From Rhodotorula mucilaginosa (lineage: Eukaryota; Basidiomycota; Microbotryomycetes; Sporidiobolales; Sporidiobolaceae), in NCBI GenBank assembly GCA_034406715.1, contig CP137872.1, forward strand, positions 1,116,001-1,180,000: 64,000 bases of DNA, given 5' to 3'. Every line of letters starts with the position of its first letter. Position 1 is the stretch's first letter. The notes beneath the pieces were generated by a model. That model worked only from the letters and a program-made list of their open reading frames with translations, was not told the DNA's origin and searched no databases. A program made the position numbers and the translations under genes. Shown in pieces: positions 8,870-19,379 of this stretch.

Positions 8870-10110
8870 GAGAGAGTGAGTTCAGACTTGCACGCACCGA
8901 TTCCACTCCGTCAGGTGATCTGGGTCTCGGAACAACATCTCCACCACAGCGTTCAAATACATCAAGTCCCAACACGGCAACTCGATCTTTGTGAGGACCT
9001 CCTTGGGCAGACAGACGTCTGTATACTCCTCGGCATAAGACCTCGATGTCCATGCTGCCCTCTTGCAGATGGTTCCCGCGTCGTCAATGCTGTGGGTGTT
9101 TTGTCATGGCGAGCAGGGCCTTCCTTGCATGCGGTTTGCCTATCTCCTATCCAACTTACGTGAACATATTCCAACTGCCATGTTGCACGCAGACGACTGA
9201 GATGAGGTGTTTCTGTTTGGGAGTCCGCATGGTCAGCCGGCACCGATGCGTCCACTTCCATTCATTCTCATTGTCCGCGTCTCCTCACTCCCGCATGCCT
9301 CCTTGTCTACCATTGCCTGACAGACAACGGGTACTGTGTTGTTGTCTCTGCTGTTGTCCTCTTCCGCATCGTCGTCATCGTCACCCTCAGGTGCCAGATT
9401 TACGGTCTCGGGTTCAATTGGTGGTCCTGCACTTGTGTAGTACTCTCCCATGAACGTCCCCAAACCTCCTCCGCCCTGTTTGTTGTCTGTGAGTCCCGTC
9501 ACGGTCGCTGAAAGGGAAGCGGGCAATGTGTGCTGGTTCAAAAGCTGTGTGGAACTCGGTGGTGTGCCGCCTGACCAAGTGGCTGATGCGGGAGCTTCGC
9601 TGTGATCTGTTGTCATGACAGGAAGCTCAGGCAAGAACGTAGTAGGTGGCCCAAGACAGTCACGAGGGCAGACACACGGGCGCCGATGCAGGCCTTCCTG
9701 GCGGTGCGGGGTTTGCAATGACGGACACCGCTGCTTCCGCCAGAGGATGAGTCTGTGCCGCTTGCGATGCAGTGGCAGGCGTTGTTGGGACGGGTCCCCG
9801 GACGTGAGGAGGGGGCGGGGCAAGTTGAAGAACAGGCAGTTCAGGAAGAATCTGGATTGCTGCAGCATCTTGGCCGATGAAACGACCGTTCCACGCCAGT
9901 GGATGGAGCAGATATGGCCCAGCTGACATGCAAGCTAGCAGCATGTAGTAGTCTCGGTACAACAGGCACGGGTTGCCCACCATCAGGATCGGGAGCGCCT
10001 GCCGAGCAAATACATAGCAATGGATTTGGGAAAGAATCTTGTGGGATGGGCTGTTGGCAACGACCTGCAGCACAATTTGACAGTCACGGTGGTCAGAGAA
10101 AGACTTGCAA
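8870..10110 (-). other. Unrecognised, apparently spliced coding sequence
   Basis: Candidate minus-strand gene of unknown family. An open frame at about 10073-9660 contains HCYVFARQALPILMVGNPCL and LLYRDYYMLLACM, followed by Pro/Ala-rich sequence. A different frame, 9868-9233, holds a run of Asp residues near 9370. Near 9160-9090 a plausible intron (GTAAGTTGG to CACCCACAG) joins frames reading GSWNMFT and IDDAGTICKRAAWTSRSYAEE, continuing KIELPCWDLMYLNAVVEML. I do not recognise the protein. The sequence abuts a LINE fragment at 8860, so the gene may be truncated. Its origin, host gene or DNA transposon, is unresolved. Confidence 0.35.
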
Positions 10111-10656
10111 CTGCCCCGAGATAAGAATCGACCGTCAGCTTGAAGCGACCGCGCAAGCGCAGCTCGGGGGAGGCGCGAGTCGGACGCTCCACGGGATCGT
10201 AGGAAAACGAGGGTCGAGAGAACCGGAGAGGAATAGCGGTAACAAACTCCGATAGATTGCTGAAAAGGAAAAGGATGGATGGGAGCGAGGGTCCAGGACA
10301 GAGCGAGGGTGCCGATGGAGTGGAGAAAAAGGAGAAGAGAGAGGAGAGCGCCACTGGCGCTTCGAGTCTTCTACAGCTCTGCCAAGGAAAGGAACAAAGG
10401 GAAACACAACAAAAGGTCGTAGCGAGACAGGGAGTGTGCTCAGAGACGATTGTCTCGCGGTCCGGCCGAATCAGGAGCACCTGCATTCGGGCGGAAAGGT
10501 GTTGTCAGACCTGTTCGGGCGAGCAGCACGCGAGTGATCGCTCCGGCCGTTACACAGCTGCTCAAGTTGTCTTCAGGGGAGGCGCGTGACGAGCCCGCTC
10601 TGATGAAACACGGCCGACCGTCTGTCGCCTCATACCCACTCTGAAGAAGCTCGAAG
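10111..10656. other. Spacer upstream of MTR3
   Basis: No gene recognised. A purine-rich stretch (10255-10345) and ordinary GC-rich sequence lead to the MTR3 start, and presumably include its promoter. No TATA box or factor site can be assigned with confidence. Confidence 0.4.
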
Positions 10657-11854
10657 ATGCAGGCGCAAGACCGACGACGATACACCGCACCCGAAGGCGC
10701 CTCAGCCCTCGCGTACGAAGAGGACGGGGAGCCGCAGCCGGTTGCGTCGACATCGGCAGTGAGACTGGATGGTCGGCAGCCATCGCAAGTCCGACCCATC
10801 TGTGCGTTCCTTCAGGCTCGAGGGTGGACATACATGGCGCACACTGACAAATCGTTGCAGATCTGCAAGCCGGACTGGTCACGGGAGCTGCCGGATCGGC
10901 GTACATCGAGGCTGGCAGGACTAAGCTGCTTTGCGCTGTGTACGTACACGACGACAGGTTCGCCGTATCTTTGAAGATCCTGACGAGAGCTCTTTCTGTA
11001 GGTATGGTCCCAAGCCGACGCCCCCGAGCGCGCCGTTCAGCCCCAAGGCGCGACTGCACGTCGAGGTCAAATTCGCCCCTTTCGCCTCCGGATCTCGACG
11101 ATTCGTACCGGGCAAGGTACGTCATGCTCTTCGCTCGTGCTCGTGCAGATCGACTAACCGCCACCACCGACAGGACACCGAAGCGAGCGCTTTAGCCGTG
11201 ACCCTGCAGCAATCGCTCGTGCCGGCTCTCATCCTCGAAACCCTCCCGAAATCCCAGATCGACCTCTTCGTCACGATTCTCGAGTCGGACGGCTGGGATG
11301 GGGATGTGTCAATGTGAGTTCCCTTGTCGCGAACTCGCTGCCGGTGGCTCTGGGGGCACATGCTCATCGCGATCTCCACGCCCAGAGGAGTAACGGCCGC
11401 ATCAGTTGCACTGGCCTGCGCCGGCATTAGCATGCGAGGTTTGGTCACGGCTTGCTCTGCTGTAAGTGCTCGAGGATATCCACATACGTATGCAAAACGT
11501 GCGCGCTCACCCGCTCCAGCATTGTGTACAGGTCCTCCCGGTCAAAGCACAGCAAGCGTGGCTCGATCCGACTCGCGAGGAAGTTCGGAATGCGCAGTGC
11601 TATCTGTCCCTCGCTTGCGTTCCGGCGATGGGGACCGTGACCAATCTCAAACTCGCGGGAGAATGTCCACTAGCGGTGCTCGAAGAGGTCAGTCTGATGG
11701 CCAAACGCGTGTCTGGCGCATCGGGATCCGCGGATCGACTGACGCTTGTCATACCGCACAGACCTTGACTGCTGCGCGAGAAGTATGCGCCCTGCTGCAC
11801 GGCGCAGCACAAAAAGCCTTGCTGGCGGCGACAGCAGCCGAAGAAAACGCGTAG
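10657..11854 (+). CDS. MTR3: Exosome core subunit Mtr3 (RNase PH fold)
   Basis: Mtr3/EXOSC6 is a non-catalytic RNase PH-fold member of the exosome hexameric ring for 3'-5' RNA processing in nucleus and cytoplasm. Seven exons (10657-10801, 10861-10939, 11002-11116, 11174-11313, 11386-11461, 11532-11687, 11762-11854) give 267 residues in one consistent frame. Spliced junctions restore family motifs: RPIYLQAGLVTGAAGSAYIE, then AGRTKLLCAVYGP across intron 2, PFASGSRRF, and GVTAASVALACAGISM. No phosphorolytic catalytic residues were noted, as expected for this subunit. The start is the first ATG giving the family-like N-terminal extension (about 48 residues before the domain). It is the first clear host gene after the repeat region. 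CCDC124 follows convergently. Confidence 0.9.
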
Positions 11855-12172
11855 CCCAGGATCGTCGTGCCGTTGCATGCGTCAAGAAGATGAATTGCAT
11901 TCTCAGCTCCTCGGAGCTTCGTCAAGCTTTACGTAAGCGTGTTCGGCGTTCGAGACAATGGGAACGGCTCCGTCGCTGTGTAGCGACGGCTCCAGAACGC
12001 GCCAGAACGCCGAGGGAACGCCGCACGCAAATCAGAAGTATCTGATCGAGTCTTGAGTCATCATAGAATGCGTAATGTGTACATCAAAGTAACGGGCACA
12101 GTGTGAAAGAGCTCGAGAAGCGGGCCTAGTTCCCGTTTTACTTGTCCGCGAGGCTGGCATTTGAAAGCCGTG
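11855..12172. other. Convergent 3' intergenic region MTR3/CCDC124
   Basis: About 318 bp between the two stop codons. It should contain both 3' UTRs. No open frame or RNA gene was recognised. Confidence 0.6.
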
Positions 12173-13506
12173 TCAGTCTCCGTTCGTCAGCCCGCAGAAG
12201 AGTCTGAAAAAGCCACAGCCAACGCACCGGCGAGCAATCTCAGCCTTCTGTGCCTGCAGTGCCGACACCTTGTCGTCCTTGGTGGCGTTGTCTGCGGATT
12301 CGGGGTTCGAGAAGGGCAGGTTAACGAGGCCCTCACGCGGCCGCAAACCAAGCTGGAGAATACGCACGGGCCATGTGTGCCTGGTTGAACGGATTTTGCG
12401 GCGACTGAAAACCGACACAGATTATCAGCTTTTGCGTAAAGCAACAGCGCGGGAAGAGACTGCTGTACCTTCTTGAAGCTCTCGTACAACCGATCGTCTG
12501 CGGGAGGCGAGCACGTCAGCATTCAGATGCAAATCTATACAGGCAGCACTGCCTCGACGTACTGTACTGCTGCAATCGCAAGCCGGGGTATTCCTTCTTC
12601 ATGATGGGCAGCTGCTCCTCCTTGTACGCCTCGAACTGAGAAAAACAGCGAAAACCCGGCATTCAGTTACGCGTAGGGCGATGATCATCGGATTGAAGTC
12701 TCGACTCACTGCAGCTTTGAAGCGACGCTCCGGGTGAGTCTCGATCTTGGCCGCTTGCGATCCGACAGAAGCCTTGTCGGTCTTGGAGGTAGCCAAACTG
12801 AGCGCGTCGAGGGCGTCGTCCTAACAAGCCGCAAAAGAGGTGAGTCACCCACCACGTCGAGAATGAAGGACCCCGAGAAGTGACGCCTCACGATTCCGGA
12901 AGCGCTGAACGAAGAGGGCTCTCCAGAGAGTCCGGACTCGAACGAGGGGATCGCAGGAGCTTTTGGCGGGACCTTTTTTGCACCTGCCTTGGGCGCAGCC
13001 TTGACCTTGGCCGGCAACGAGGCTTCCTCCTCTGCGAGCAGGCGATCCCTCTCGGCCTTGCGAGCTATGTGGGCATTGCTCGATTAGCGCAATCCATTCT
13101 CGTGGGCCAGCAAAGAGCCGGAGAACGCACCTTTCGCCGCTTCTGCAGCAGCGGCCTTGTCCTCCTTGGGGTTCTTGCCCTTTCTGCTCCGATCCTCTGT
13201 CCTGTCTCAGCGCCTGTTGTGGCATACCCGGGCCTCAGGAGGAGGTACTCACGCTCCCTTTGACCACTCTTGGGCTTCGCGAGCCTCTGCCTCGGCCGCT
13301 GCCTTTGCCTTCTTGCCGTCGGCTGCTTGTTCCTTGCGTGCCTGTGTGCGAGCTGCGGTCAAGCTATACCCTCACGGAACAGCTGCTGGAGTGTTGCGCA
13401 CCTTGGCGGCGGTAGCCTTGGAATTCGTTCGAGGCTGTTCGAATCCAGGCCGAGTCAGAAGTCGCAGTAGCGGGCACGCTGCCACCCACGCTGTACGCAC
13501 TGGCAT
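12173..13506 (-). CDS. CCDC124: CCDC124/Oxs1-family ribosome-associated protein
   Basis: Small, charged coiled-coil protein of the CCDC124 family. Relatives bind the ribosome, including the idle/dormant state. Eleven short exons give about 238 residues. The first coding exon holds only ATG CCA (13506-13501), followed by 13434-13402, 13341-13253, 13201-13131, 13064-12892, 12820-12710, 12635-12563, 12497-12469, 12404-12368, 12291-12228 and 12203-12173. Features are an N-terminal Lys/Ala/Glu coiled coil (ARKEQAADGKK, EAREAQEWSKGA), a central Pro/Lys linker, and the conserved C-terminal block (THPERRFKAA, FEAYKEEQLPIMKKEYPGLR, NPFNQAHMA). All phases agree. The last two introns are less certain: reading through would end the protein shortly after NPFNQ. 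Divergently paired with hexokinase. Confidence 0.85.
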
Positions 13507-13653
13507 GCTGTTCAACCTATATATCGGAAGCTCGGGAGAGGCGGAGATCAAGGTTGTGTGGGCGGAGTGAAAAAGGTCGGGTCGACCGCTCGCTCCTCTC
13601 TTTCCCTTCGCTCCACTCGCTCGTCGCCTGTTTGGAGGTAGAAAGCAACGAAC
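13507..13653. promoter_or_regulatory. Compact divergent promoter CCDC124/hexokinase
   Basis: Only 147 bp separate the two start codons on opposite strands, so this interval plus the short 5' UTRs must hold both core promoters. A TATATAT-like run lies just inside (13518-13523). No further element can be assigned. Confidence 0.5.
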
Positions 13654-16179
13654 ATGTCTTCAACTTCACGCCGCCAGTCCGGCGTCACCGAGGTAGGCTC
13701 CGTCGCACGCGCGCCTTGAGGCCCCTCCACCACTTTGGCCTTCCCCCCCGCGCGTCATCGATTTCGCGTTGATGGCTGCAGTGTCTCGTCGAGTCGAGTT
13801 GCTGACCCCAGCGCTTACGTGTACAGGCTCGTGTCACCTCGAGGCGCTCGTCCCGGGTCGCGCGCGGTTCCGTCTCCGAAGTCGGCCGTCGCAGCGAAGC
13901 CGGCCGCCTGCAGTTCACGCGGACTCACGACGATGCTGGCTTGCCCTCGGCCGCCAAGAAGGACATGGCCGACTACCTCGTCAAGTTTGAGAAGCAGTTC
14001 ACCCTCACGCCGCAGCGCATGCGTATGTGAGTACAGGCGCCGTCTCGAGCAAAGGCAGAACAAATGGCGGGATCTCTCTTCCTGGCCGAGCGAAACTCAT
14101 CTTCCGACGTCCGGACTGTGCAGGATCGTCGACTCGTTCATCGAGGTCCTCGAACGTGGTCTCGAGAAGCCCGGACAAGAAGTGGTGCGTCCGGACCTCG
14201 TTCTGTGGGCAAAGTCAGGCAACAGCTGATCTGAATCAGCGTCGGCCTGCTGCAGCCGATGCTTCCGACGTACGTCTTCGGGTGGCCGACCGGTAACGAG
14301 AAGGGCTCGTACCTTGCCGTCGACCTCGGCGGCACGAACTTGCGTGTCTGCCATGTCGAGCTCGAAGGAGAAGGTCGTTTCGAGGTCACGCAGACCAAGT
14401 TCCGCCTGTACGTCCTGCAGACCCGCATTGACATCGGCGCGTTCTTATTCGGTGTTACACAAACTCATTGCTCGGGACTGCAGGACCGAGGAGCAGAAGC
14501 AGGCCGACGCGCAAGGCCTCTTTGACTTTTGCGCCGAATGCCTCGACAACTTTGTCAAGGACACCTTTGGCGACGAGGACGGCAAGGTCGAGCTCGAGGA
14601 GCCGATTCCGATGGGCTTCACTTTCAGCTACCCCTGCGAGTGCGTTGCCCCCTGAACAGGCCTGAGAGCCGCTGCTGTGTGACCCCAACGAGTGCTCATA
14701 CTTGCACTCTGCTCAGGCAAGAACGCATCGACCACGGCGTCCTCATCCGGTGGACCAAGGGCTTTGGTGCACCCGGTGCGGAGGGCAAGGACTGCGCGGC
14801 CATGTTCAAGCAGGGCCTGGAAAAGTTTGTGCGTGTCTTCTCTTCGGAGTCTCGGCCATGACACTACGGGCGGAAACTCATCCTCCTTGCTCGCGCTTCC
14901 AGAAAACTCCCGTCGAGATGGTTGCGCTGATCAACGACACCACCGGTACCCTCATTGCGTCTTCTTATGTCGACCAAGCGACTCGCGCCGGCATCATCTT
15001 CGGTACCGGATGCAACGCAGCCTACATGGAGAAGGTCGCCAACATTCCCAAGATCAAGCACTTGAACCTTCCCGAGGACGCAGAGGTGAGAACTTCTCAT
15101 AGCTCGACCTCCGCGCGAAAAGGGAGCTAAGACGGGAGCCGTGGTCGATCCACAGATGGCAATCAACTGCGAATGGGGCGCGTTCGACTCGACCACTCAC
15201 GAGCACCTGCCGCGCACCTCTTACGATGTTCACATCGACGAGACCTCCAACAAGCCTGGCGAGCAGGCGTTCGAGAAGATGATTGCTGGCCTGTACCTCG
15301 GCGAGATCTTCCGTCTCATCATGTGCGAGATGATCGACGAGGGCATCCTCTTCCTCGGTCAGGAGACGTACAAGGTCGAGAAGCCGTGAGTCTTGTGTAC
15401 GTGGTGTTCGCGGGTCTACCAAGAGCTGACCCCTCCGCGTTCTGCAGCTTCGTCTTCGACACGGCCTTCCTGTCCCTCATCGAGAGGTGAGCACGAGACT
15501 GACTGGTAGCAGCGTGTACCTCAGCGCTGACAGCTTGCGCCCGCGACAGTGACCCGACCGACGAGCTCTTGACCGTCACCGGACTCTTCACGCACTTCTT
15601 CTCCCTCGACACTACCATCGCCGAGCGGCAGTTCATGCGCCGCCTGGCCACCCTGATCGGTACTCGCGCCGCCCGTCTCTCTGCCTGTGGTATCGCCGCG
15701 ATCGTTTCCAAGCAAGGGCTGCTCGACGAGATCTCCGACCCCAAGACGCAGACGATCGGCATTGCCACGGACGGGTCTCTCTACAACGTGAGACCAGTCA
15801 AAGAACAAGGTCTTGTACGGCAGAGTCGGCTGACTGACCCTCTCGACTTTTCCCCGGCAGAAATACCCCAAGTTCCCGCAGCGCCTGGAGGAGGGTTTGG
15901 TGGACATCTTTGGCGAGAAGGGCCGGTGTGTTGCTAGCCGCACTTGACGTCCTCGTTTCGCGCGAGCTGACGAGATTGGCTTATCCTGCAGAGCGATCAA
16001 GACCTACCACGCCGAAGACGGTTCGGGTGTCGGTGCTGCTGTCATTGCCGGTACGCACGCGGAATATGCCCTCAAAGATGGCCAAAGAACGATCTCGCTG
16101 ACTCTTTGGATACTGTCCAACGTTTCCAACAGCCATGACCAAGGCACGGAAGGCCGCCGGGTACGCCGCGAACGTCTAG
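13654..16179 (+). CDS. HXK: Hexokinase
   Basis: ATP-dependent phosphorylation of glucose and other hexoses, the entry step of glycolysis in the cytosol. About thirteen exons encode about 528 residues. Seen motifs are the phosphate-1 loop LAVDLGGTNLRVCHVEL, the sugar-binding region PMGFTFSYPCE and INDTTGTLIASSYVD, FGTGCNAAYMEK, INCEWGAFD, LPRTSYDVHIDETSNKPGEQ with AFEKMIAGLYLGEIFR, and the adenosine motif IATDGSLY. The N-terminal 60 residues form an Arg/Ser-rich extension longer than in Saccharomyces Hxk1/2, ahead of KDMADYLVKFEKQF. Basic Ser-containing patches there could be phosphorylation sites (inference). Intron 3 ends at 14256, restoring PMLPTYVFGWPTGNE. A glucokinase label is possible, but the overall pattern is hexokinase. 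Confidence 0.93.
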
Positions 16180-16288
16180 ACTAGATGGAGGAAGATTTGA
16201 AGCTTGAACGGAAGGAAGTAGCTGCGATAGAAGGAAGCCCTGCTTGCAAAAGAAGTACATATGCATGACCAAGAAGAACCCCCGAAGT

Positions 16289-18147
16289 CTAATACTGGAT
16301 GTGACTGTAGCCGGGAATGCGACTCAATTGCTCGCAATGCGGTAGCTGTTTCAGAGAGCGTGGAAGCGTCAGTACAAACGGCATCAAGTCTCGTAGGCAC
16401 GCAGATCGCCCGCACCTTCTCCGCCAGGATCTGCGCAATCTTTGCCGAATCCCTCCCAATGCCGAGGAAACCGCGGGCAGCATCCAGACGATCGTTCCGG
16501 GATCCGATCTGCATTCCCGGAGGGGAAGCGTTAGGTCCACCGATGCTTCGACAGGACCGATCCAGAACAGAGTGCTCACCTCGTGACGACAGTAGGCGTG
16601 CAGCCGGTTCACCCACGCACGCTCGACGTTCTTCTCGAAGGACTTGACGCGATCGGGCACCTTGAGCGCTTCGGTACTACTAGGCTGCGCAGCCTCGGCC
16701 GTCGTGGTGGTTTCACCATTGCCCGAGTTGACGGGGCGAGCTGTCGCGGCGGATTGCTTCAGGTGATTGACGAGATCTCTTCGATACCGCGCAGACTGCG
16801 GCGGATGTTCCGACTTGAAGCCGAGGGAAGGATTGCTCGAGAGCAGGGATTCATAGAGCGGGTGCTGGGCGAACTGCTCCGGGGCGACGAAATACTGGAC
16901 GCCGCTGGTGGTCGTACGCGGCACGGAGAAGTGCGCGGACTTGTCGAAACTGAAATCGGGATCGACCGCATCCGCCGACGAGAAGAGGGACGGCAATTGG
17001 GTGAGAAGGGAGAGGAGGAAGAGGAAGAGGAGGGGCGCCATCTGTATCCACAGCGACGTAGAGGATTGCGGGCCTCCTCGTCCAGCTCCAGCTTGTCGAG
17101 GCATAGGCCCGCCGCCCATGCGAACGCCGCCCGGACCGAAGAACTGGAACGTCGTGCCGCCGCCTCCGAAAGGCCCGCCGCCGAAACCAGCACTCGGTCC
17201 AAACGGCCCGCCAAACCCTCCGCCTTGACCTCCTCCGAAGAACATGCGGAAGAGCTCTTCCGGCGAGACATCTTCTCCGCCGAAACCGCCCTGGAATCCC
17301 GGTCCGGCTGCGCTTCTCCTCGCGAACCCGCCGCCGCCACCTCCTCCTCCGCCGCGCGAATCCGGGTCGGCGCCCGTCTGATCGTATATAGAGCGTTTGT
17401 TGGGATCGCTGAGTACTTGGAACGCTTTCGAGACCACTGGGCGGCGAGAAAGTGTTTCGGGGTCAGCGCTCTCTTATCTGCGCACACATCGATTCTGCGC
17501 CTACTTTTGAAGGCCTCTTCGGCGCCGGGAGCGAGGTTCTTGTCGGGATGCAGAGCTGCCAGTCTCAAGTGTTAGTGCTGTCTTGCGCGCCGAATCAAAG
17601 TGGCGCCACAAACTCACTGAGTGCATGCTGTTATCGTTCAGGCGGCGGCGGTTCGAAGCGAATCAGCATACCAACCGCGAAACTCACTCCCGATGAACAT
17701 TCCAGAGCCCACCTTGCGATAAGCCTTTTTGATCTGCCCGTCAGAGCAGGACTTTTCCAGCTCGAGGATTTCGTAGTAAGCCGTCACCCGACACGACTTG
17801 ACCCGCTTGACGACCGCGAGCTGTGCAGGCGTGTACTCGCCAGCCGGAGGCGTAGCTGCTCCGGATGTGCTCGCTGCCTTTGTGCGCGTGCGCGAAGATG
17901 TCGAGGCGCTGGACGGCCCTGACTGAGTCGCCGACGTCGTCGCGGTCGGTTCTGCCTCGGCCGACCCAGATGCGCCGCCGCCGCCGCTCGCAAGAAGCTG
18001 CTCCGCCCGGCTCAGGAGAGTCTGCGCTTCGGGCGTGGCTTCGAGGGCGAGACTCTTCTTGGCGAAGCGGATCGCGCCGCTGTAGTCGGCATGGTCGAGT
18101 CGCTTCTGCGCTACGTGGAGGGCGCGGACGGCCTCGTCCCTGTTCAT
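16289..18147 (-). CDS. ER-membrane J-protein (DnaJB12/Hlj1-like, DUF1977)
   Basis: Hsp40 co-chaperone with a cytosol-facing J domain that stimulates Hsp70 in ER-associated protein quality control. The N-terminus (MNRDEAVRALHVAQKRLDHA) is the helical repeat usual in DNAJB12/14 proteins. A Ser/Thr/Ala-rich linker precedes the J domain (TAYYEILELEKSCSDGQIKK, LHPDKNLAPGAEEAFK with the HPD tripeptide, KAFQVLSDPNKRSIYDQTG). A Gly/Phe-rich region, one transmembrane segment (APLLFLFLLSLLTQL) and the C-terminal DUF1977-like domain (VERAWVNRLHAYCRHE, LDAARGFLGIGRDSAK, LPHCEQL) follow. The last intron ends just before LPHCEQL, and the stop is at 16289-16291. Start ATG at 18147. Exact splicing inside the J domain (17700-17540) was not fully resolved. 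Confidence 0.85.
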
Positions 18148-18271
18148 AGCAGATTGATAGTAGGTCCCTCTAGGCGTTCAGGTCGGCTGAGCGGGGACCA
18201 CGTGTTCGAAGGTTTGGAAGAGTCGGCTCGAGATCCGAGAGCGAGAGCCCCAGACTTATGGTTGTCCACTC

Positions 18272-19189
18272 ATGTCGACGTCGCTCATTTGCGCCTGTTT
18301 GCTGCTGAAATTGCTCGCCAACTCATCGCTACTCGATCCGCCGGACGAGCGCGCGCTCCCCTTCGCTCCCTCCCTCGGCTCTCTCACCCCACCGACTGGA
18401 CCGTCCGTCATCAAGCCCGACCCGCTTCCGACGCCTGTCAGTCCAGCCAAGCCCAAAACTCCTCGGAAAAGGCCGTGAGTTGGTCCGGAGCTCTAAGGAG
18501 GTCGGTCCGGAATCGGTAGGCTGACGCATTCCCGTCTCGGACGCAGAGCAGCCCCGCCACAATGGCACGCGACCCGTGATGCATTGCCTCCAGTCTTGGC
18601 CAGCGGCCATGGCGAGCTACCTATCGACTCGGAACGTACGGGCGTGTTGCGGGAGCAGGCACTCCCAGAACAGACCGCAGAGGTTGACGGCGACGACGAC
18701 ACCCTGAGCGAAATGTCGCATTCTCGTTCAGCAAGCACTCAGACCTCGCCAGGCGCAAGCGGGAAACAAGCCTCACCGTCCTTGAGCCGCAAGAAGTCGC
18801 GCACTCCGTCCGTCAGCTCCCGCCGGTCGTCCATCTCGTCCGCCAGGACCAGCGCATCGGGAATTTTCCCTCCTGCCTCGGCCGCCCTCGCACCCATCAT
18901 CTCAGATCACGAACACGTTCCACATCAGCTCCTACCCTCCGGAGGAGAGGATGAAACGCCGACCGAATCGCCGGCCCGCGAGCGGCAGCCGGACTTTGAT
19001 CGACCTCTGTACAAAACGGCCGTTCCGTCAGGCAAGCCCCGCTTGTACGCCATGCCGAAGCGTCCAGGACCGAATCCGCGCCACACTGCATCAGCGACGA
19101 CAGTGTCGAGCGGGACTGCTCAGCAGGCACACGCGTCAGGAAACAACGCCGTGGAGAAACTGCGGAGCGTGAGCGGGGCCATCCGGTGA
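18272..19189 (+). CDS. Ser/Pro-rich disordered hypothetical protein
   Basis: Function not recognised. Two exons joined across GTGAGTTGG to GACGCAG (about 18476-18541) give about 280 residues in a single frame. The first exon starts MSTSLICACLLLKLL and runs into a Pro/Lys-rich segment (PAKPKTPRKRP). The second is Ser/Thr/Pro-rich with an RKKSRTPSVSSRRSSISSAR patch resembling a phospho-regulated or nuclear-localising region, and ends with a less simple block (RPLYKTAVPSGKPRLYAMPK). No known domain is visible. Its start lies only 124 bp from the J-protein start on the other strand. The chosen ATG is the first in frame, and a hydrophobic start could equally be a signal anchor. Confidence 0.6.
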
Positions 19190-19379
19190 CGGCGACCGCG
19201 GAGGGTTGGCGGCTTTTCCCCGTCTCGCTCAGGCAGCGATCAGGGAGCTCTCTTTCCATCCAGGCGATGAGGAACAGAAAAAAGAGGCGGGACGGGCAGA
19301 GACAAGCAGGTCATTTTTGCTTTGTACATGCTGTTGCAAAATGACACTGGAACCCAAGCTAAACACGCGCGCACGAAGG

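Noticed and set aside
16583-17575. 330-codon plus-strand frame
   Set aside because: Antisense of the J-protein gene. The Gly/Phe-rich repeats on the minus strand explain its Pro/Arg-rich composition.
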